Shown here piece by piece: positions 14,861-18,543 of a stretch of DNA of 18,543 bases. Position 1 is the stretch's first letter. Each line of letters begins with the position of its first letter. A model generated the notes under the pieces. The model did no database searches, was not told where the DNA came from, and saw nothing but the letters and a program-made list of their open reading frames with translations. The position numbers and the translations under genes were made by a program. The DNA comes from Ruminococcus sp. UBA7013 (GTDB lineage Bacteria; Bacillota; Clostridia; Oscillospirales; Ruminococcaceae), in NCBI GenBank assembly GCA_002449585.1, contig DJXD01000110.1, forward strand, positions 1 through 18,543, written 5' to 3'.

Positions 14861-16300
14861 TTATACATTGATTTCTGCTTTGTCATCAGATACGCCATTT
14901 GCATCCAGTACAGGCTGTACGCAGTTCTGAATAAATTCCTCTACCTGCTGCGGACATCTGCCAATGAAATTAGACGGCTTCATGATCGTTTCTAATTCTT
15001 CTCTTGTGATCATGAACATGGGTTCAGCAAGAATCAGCTCACAGAGATTATTATCAAGCCCCTCTTTTTTCACACGCTTTCCGGCTTCCATAGATAATTT
15101 ACGGATTTTTTCATGCAGTTCCTGACGATTGCCGCCTTTCTGGACAGCATCCATCATGATATTTTCCGTTGCCATGAAAGGTAATTCTGCCATGACACGC
15201 TTTTCAATCATCTTTTCATAGACAACAAGGCCATTTTCCGGATCTGTCACATTCAGCATAATATTTAAAATAGCATCCACACCAAGAAAGGCTTCTGCAA
15301 CAGAGATTCTTTTATTTGCAGAATCATCTAGAGTTCTTTCAAACCATTGTGTTCCAGCCGTAAAAGCAGGATTCAGCACATCGCACATCACATATCTTGC
15401 AAGTGAAGTAATTCTCTCATCACGCATGGGATTTCTTTTATAAGCCATTGCAGATGAGCCGATCTGCGTTTTTTCAAAAGGCTCTTCTATTTCTTTAAAG
15501 CTCTGCATGATTCTAATATCATTCGAAAATTTGCTTGCGGATTGTGCAATTCCTGCCAGTACAGAGCATACTTGATAATCTATTTTTCTGGAATATGTCT
15601 GTCCTGATACGGGTACAACGGCATCAAAGCCCATTTCTTCCGCAATCATCTGCTCTAACTGTTTGATTTTATCCGTATCCCCTTGGAATAATTCCATAAA
15701 AGAGGCCTGTGTTCCTGTTGTGCCTTTTGAGCCTAATAATTTCAGTGAATGCATTCTGAAATCCAGATCATCAAGATCCATCAGCAATTCATTGCACCAG
15801 AGTGTCGCTCTCTTGCCGATGGTGGTCAGCTGCGCCGGCTGTAAATGGGTATATGCCAGACATGGCAAAGCTTTATACTGATCCGCAAATTTTGCCAGCT
15901 GAGAAATGACTTTTACTAATTTTCTCTTGACTACCTGCAAAGCATCACGCATAATAATAATATCTGTATTATCCCCCACATAGCAGGAAGTTGCCCCAAG
16001 ATGAATAATTCCGGCAGCATTCGGGCAGGCCTTGCCATAAGTATAGACATGCGCCATCACATCATGGCGGACGATTTTTTCACGTTCTGCGGCTACTTCA
16101 TAATCAATATTTTCAATATTCGCTTCCAGTTCATTCACTTGTTCTTGTGTGATATGCAATCCCAGCTTCATTTCTGCACGTGCGAGGGCTACCCACAATC
16201 TGCGCCATGTGGTGAACTTCTTGTCAGCAGAGAATAAATACTGCATTTCTTTGCTAGCGTATCTAGTACAGAACGGGCTTTCATAGCTTTGATTTGACAT
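14861..16300 (-). CDS. purB: Adenylosuccinate lyase
   Basis: PurB catalyses two fumarate-releasing steps in purine synthesis: SAICAR to AICAR, and adenylosuccinate to AMP. At 479 residues it belongs to the longer PurB clade. The fumarase/aspartase-superfamily signature GSSAMAYKRNPMRDERI is present, with flexible-loop serines S282/S283. The N-terminus (ESPFCTRYASKEMQYLFS) is typical of the clade. It is a cytoplasmic homotetramer in characterised members. GGAGG lies seven bases before ATG 16300. It follows the YkgJ-like gene by 18 bases with no terminator between, so the two are co-transcribed from the promoter near 16860. No other purine genes are adjacent. Confidence 0.97.
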   Translation of the reverse strand: MSNQSYESPFCTRYASKEMQYLFSADKKFTTWRRLWVALARAEMKLGLHITQEQVNELEANIENIDYEVAAEREKIVRHDVMAHVYTYGKACPNAAGIIHLGATSCYVGDNTDIIIMRDALQVVKRKLVKVISQLAKFADQYKALPCLAYTHLQPAQLTTIGKRATLWCNELLMDLDDLDFRMHSLKLLGSKGTTGTQASFMELFQGDTDKIKQLEQMIAEEMGFDAVVPVSGQTYSRKIDYQVCSVLAGIAQSASKFSNDIRIMQSFKEIEEPFEKTQIGSSAMAYKRNPMRDERITSLARYVMCDVLNPAFTAGTQWFERTLDDSANKRISVAEAFLGVDAILNIMLNVTDPENGLVVYEKMIEKRVMAELPFMATENIMMDAVQKGGNRQELHEKIRKLSMEAGKRVKKEGLDNNLCELILAEPMFMITREELETIMKPSNFIGRCPQQVEEFIQNCVQPVLDANGVSDDKAEINV

Positions 16301-16318
16301 GTTTTTTCCTCCAATAGA

Positions 16319-16810
16319 CTAAAATTTCAGCGGTTTCCATAACAGCACCGGATATAAATCATCATACGGATGAATCACAGCAGGATGCTGTTCCGCATAG
16401 GCAAACATCTGATCCCCTGCGCCTGCTCTGAGAAATGCAAGAAGCGTTTGCAAAGAATGCGCCGCCATCGCTTCACAGTAAGATGCCATTGTGATCGCCT
16501 GACGGCCTTCCAATTCTGTCAGACGGAATGGCCAGATCTGACAATCAAAGGGCTTTTCTTCCCCCAGCAGACAGCCTTTGTCAGGATCTAACAGCGGACA
16601 TTGAAATTCTTCCTGCTGCTCTTTCAGATCAATTCTGAATTTCCATGCTTCCGTACTTATTGAAATAAATTCTGCATCCGGCAGGAAAATGCTTGCCTTT
16701 TTACGATCTTCCGGCAAAAGAACAGGCGTATTCCAAATATCATAGCTTTCAAAAATACAACATTTCTGACATGTCGCACATGTTGCAGCACTTAACAGCT
16801 TTGTCAGCAT
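16319..16810 (-). CDS. YkgJ-family cysteine-cluster protein
   Basis: About 163 residues from ATG 16810, which has GAAAGGGG upstream; the extension to 16873 would include the promoter. The N-terminal cluster C-x2-C-x2-C-C (C11, C14, C17, C18) and the later segment CPLLDPDKGCLLGEEKPFDC followed by W-P-F are the hallmark of the YkgJ family (CxxCxxCC Zn/Fe-chelating proteins). No enzymatic role is established for most members; metal binding is inferred from the eight clustered cysteines. It is cytoplasmic, with no membrane segment. It is first in a two-gene operon with purB. Confidence 0.85.
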   Translation of the reverse strand: MLTKLLSAATCATCQKCCIFESYDIWNTPVLLPEDRKKASIFLPDAEFISISTEAWKFRIDLKEQQEEFQCPLLDPDKGCLLGEEKPFDCQIWPFRLTELEGRQAITMASYCEAMAAHSLQTLLAFLRAGAGDQMFAYAEQHPAVIHPYDDLYPVLLWKPLKF

Positions 16811-16844
16811 GATACCGCCCCTTTCCGGTTTCCGTAATATTTTT

Positions 16845-16873
16845 ATTATATCATATCTGACAGAAAATTGCAA
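16845..16873 (-). promoter_or_regulatory. Sigma-A promoter of the ykgJ-like/purB operon
   Basis: On the minus strand, TTGCAA (16868-16873), a 17-base spacer, and a perfect TATAAT (16845-16850). The expected leader is short, ending at ATG 16810. Confidence 0.82.
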
Positions 16874-16919
16874 TAGCTTGTAAGATTTTTATTTATATGA
16901 ATAAAATATGAATTTTCTC

Positions 16920-16948
16920 TTGCATTTCTAAGAACAATGTGTTATAAT
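16920..16948 (+). promoter_or_regulatory. Sigma-A promoter of the HD-GYP gene
   Basis: TTGCAT (16920-16925), a 17-base spacer, and a perfect TATAAT (16943-16948), 28 bases before ATG 16976 with AGGAGG between. It is divergent from the purB operon promoter. Confidence 0.82.
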
Positions 16949-16975
16949 AAATAAAAAGCGTTAGGAGGTCTGCCT

Positions 16976-18322
16976 ATGCAGACACATGTATATGAATGCA
17001 TCCGGATTATGCTGCATTTTATTCTCATGATGGTATTATCCAGATATGTTTTTCTGATTCCGCCAATCTCAAAATCAGATTCTGATAGCATCAAACCACA
17101 GTTTTTATTTACAGCTGGCGCACTTGTGGGAAATGGATTGATTTCCGCTTTTTTCGGATTGATCCCTGCACTTGTTACGCTTTCCCTGACAATGGGAATT
17201 TATTGCTTCCTCACCGGTTCACCCGGAAAAAAACGATGGTTTCGCTGTCTGCTTCTGTTTCCCCTCATAGGGTTGAGCTATGGCTTGCTCATGCCATTGG
17301 AAACGCTTCCCGTTATGGTATTGCATCTAAGCGAAAATGCAGAAGAAATCTATGCCATTGGCTTATATCTCTTACTTGGTCTGGGTTTATTGATATTTAT
17401 CATCATTGGAAGAGCCGGAAAGAAAAATTTCCGCCCTGAAATGTATTATAGAAAGCTCGAACATTGGGAACAAGTCATGCTATATGCGATAGGTATTCTG
17501 ATGCTGATTTTTATCGGTGCGGTCTATGCCTATTATGATATTGATGAACAGAATTTCCGGGGAATCGCCATGTTTGAAAGCATTATGATGACGATCATCG
17601 GCTTTGCTGTGACATTAACCGTGATTATTCTGATTCTGGTGGGAAATAAAAATGCCTATATGCATAAAGAAATGCTTGAAATGCAGCATAATATCATTGT
17701 CATGATGGCCGATATTATTGAAAATCGGGATGAAAGCACCGGCGGACATATTAAACGAACCGCAAAATATGTGCAGATCATTTCTGAAACATTACTGGAA
17801 AATGGTTGGTATCAGAGCGTATTAAATCAGAAATATATCAATGATATGGTAATTGCCGCCCCTTTACATGATATTGGAAAAATTCATGTTCCGGATGCCA
17901 TTCTCAAAAAAGAAGGCCGCCTTACAGAAGAAGAATATGCTATTATGAAAAGCCATACCACAGAAGGCAGAAAATTATTATTACATGCAGAGGAAGCACT
18001 GGGGCATTTTGATTATCTGGATATTGCAGTAGAAATGGCCTATGGTCATCATGAATGGTGGAACGGAAAAGGGTATCCGCAAGGGGTTTCAGAGCATAAT
18101 ATTCCGCTATGCGCCCGGATTATGGCCGTCGCTGATGTTTTTGATGCGATCGTCTCGCAAAGATGCTATAAAGGATCTATGACTATTGATGAAGCCTATG
18201 AAATTATCCGGAGCGAACGGGGAACACATTTTGATCCTGTCATTGTAGATGCTTTTCTGGATTCCAGAGAAAAGATCAGTGAAGCACTTCGAGGATTCGA
18301 AAAACCGCTCAAAAATAAATAA
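16976..18322 (+). CDS. Membrane-anchored HD-GYP domain phosphodiesterase
   Basis: A 448-residue protein with about six or seven membrane segments in residues 10-222, then a cytoplasmic HD-GYP domain (about 235-440). Visible catalytic-site elements are the upstream GGHIKR, HDIGK with H298/D299, HHEWWNGKGYP with GYP at 366-368, and the closing RIMAVADVFDAI. HD-GYP enzymes hydrolyse cyclic di-GMP (or cGAMP in some) to mononucleotides; the set of metal-binding residues looks intact, so it is probably active. The membrane part is likely a sensor but I do not recognise it as a named input domain. AGGAGG lies seven bases before the ATG. It is a single-gene unit with its own promoter and terminator. 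No GGDEF cyclase is encoded in the window, so its partner must be elsewhere. Confidence 0.93.
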   Translation: MQTHVYECIRIMLHFILMMVLSRYVFLIPPISKSDSDSIKPQFLFTAGALVGNGLISAFFGLIPALVTLSLTMGIYCFLTGSPGKKRWFRCLLLFPLIGLSYGLLMPLETLPVMVLHLSENAEEIYAIGLYLLLGLGLLIFIIIGRAGKKNFRPEMYYRKLEHWEQVMLYAIGILMLIFIGAVYAYYDIDEQNFRGIAMFESIMMTIIGFAVTLTVIILILVGNKNAYMHKEMLEMQHNIIVMMADIIENRDESTGGHIKRTAKYVQIISETLLENGWYQSVLNQKYINDMVIAAPLHDIGKIHVPDAILKKEGRLTEEEYAIMKSHTTEGRKLLLHAEEALGHFDYLDIAVEMAYGHHEWWNGKGYPQGVSEHNIPLCARIMAVADVFDAIVSQRCYKGSMTIDEAYEIIRSERGTHFDPVIVDAFLDSREKISEALRGFEKPLKNK

Positions 18323-18326
18323 AAAT

Positions 18327-18363
18327 AAATCAGGAACGCCGGATCATTCAGCGTTCCTGATTT
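18327..18363 (+). terminator. Strong terminator of the HD-GYP gene, bidirectional
   Basis: A 13-bp perfect stem AAATCAGGAACGC (18327-18339) and GCGTTCCTGATTT (18351-18363), loop of 11 bases, followed by further T residues. T-rich sequence on the other strand also fits termination of the leftward gene fragment whose stop is at 18344-18346, inside the loop. Confidence 0.92.
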
Positions 18364-18490
18364 TTCTGTGTTTTTTCTGCATATAATCCTGTAAATCATC
18401 ATCAAATACATCCGTTTCAAAATCAGCATAAGGACGGATTGTAAAACCATGTTCTCGTGCATATCTGATTCCATAAGTGCCCGGATGGCA
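18344..18490 (-). pseudogene. 3' fragment of an unidentified minus-strand gene, probably cut by an IS200/IS605-type insertion
   Basis: An open frame of about 48 codons reads C-H-P-G-T-Y-G-I-R-Y-A-R-E-H-G and continues through R-P-Y-A-D-F to a stop overlapping the terminator. The segment has balanced, host-like codon use and no start codon of its own near the left end of the reading frame. Upstream of it the frame runs into the insertion-element-like end at 18491. I do not recognise the family. It may be the tail of a truncated gene; alternatively it is a chance frame. Confidence 0.4.
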
Positions 18491-18543
18491 GTGAACTCTC
18501 CCCCACCTATAGAGGCGAGGGCTTCGCAAGAAGTTTGGTATTT
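18491..18543 (-). mobile_element. Right end of an IS200/IS605-family element (omega-RNA-type hairpin), continuing past the window edge
   Basis: In minus-strand sense the sequence has CTTCTTGCGAAG, then a 9-bp wobble-containing hairpin CCCTCGCCT (18513-18521), loop CTAT, AGGTGGGGG (18500-18508), then GAGAGTTCAC ending at 18491. This layout, a GC-rich hairpin followed by a GTTCAC end, is the familiar right end of IS200/IS605-type tnpB elements, which also forms the 3' part of the TnpB guide (omega) RNA. The tnpB gene itself would lie beyond the right edge, read leftward. Identification is by remembered pattern, not alignment. Confidence 0.6.

Noticed and set aside
18196..18474. 92-codon open frame on the - strand at the right edge
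   Set aside because: It runs antisense through the HD-GYP gene end and across its terminator; the frame ending at 18344 is the more gene-like one.

Overview
The window looks like a chromosomal segment of a low-GC Firmicute. It is most likely a gut-type clostridium of the Ruminococcus/Oscillospiraceae kind. This rests on the AT-rich codon use, strong AGGAGG-type ribosome binding sites, canonical sigma-A promoters, intracellular BspA-type leucine-rich-repeat (LRR) proteins, and a luxS/purB/SpoVB-like/HD-GYP gene complement. Taxonomy is inference only. Genes are tightly packed. No gene-free stretch exceeds 300 bases, and I saw no tRNA, rRNA or CRISPR array.

Region 1 (1-6560, + strand) is a five-gene block: MoxR-type AAA+ ATPase, short LRR protein, DUF5682 protein, longer LRR protein, and vWA (CoxE-like) protein. 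It ends at a strong terminator. MoxR, DUF5682 and vWA together form the recognisable core of a MoxR-vWA ternary system. The two cytoplasmic LRR proteins share a C-terminal module and sit between the core genes. They are the unusual part and could be recognition or adaptor subunits.

Region 2 (6560-12130, - strand) reads from a promoter at about 12130 leftward: HPr-kinase-like protein, PqqD-like protein, S24/S26 peptidase, ABC exporter, NTP_transf_5 nucleotidyltransferase. All five genes overlap by 4-8 bases. A PLP-dependent trans-sulfuration enzyme follows. The five-gene set resembles the accessory part of RiPP (kinase-bearing lasso-peptide) clusters. However, it has no precursor, no asparagine-synthetase-like cyclase, no transglutaminase-like protease and no radical SAM enzyme. 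It is a good candidate for an undescribed peptide modification and export system.

Region 3 (12165-14824) has luxS and a co-transcribed membrane protein on the + strand. Their promoter is back-to-back with that of region 2. They converge on a minus-strand SpoVB/MATE-like flippase, and the two sides share a terminator.

Region 4 (14823-16873, - strand) is a YkgJ-like cysteine-cluster gene followed by purB, with one promoter and a UUCG-tetraloop terminator. Divergent from it, region 5 (16920-18363, + strand) is a membrane-anchored HD-GYP phosphodiesterase with its own promoter and terminator. The last about 50 bases look like the right end (omega-RNA-type hairpin) of an IS200/IS605-family element. 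It is oriented leftward and appears to cut off the 5' part of a small minus-strand gene.
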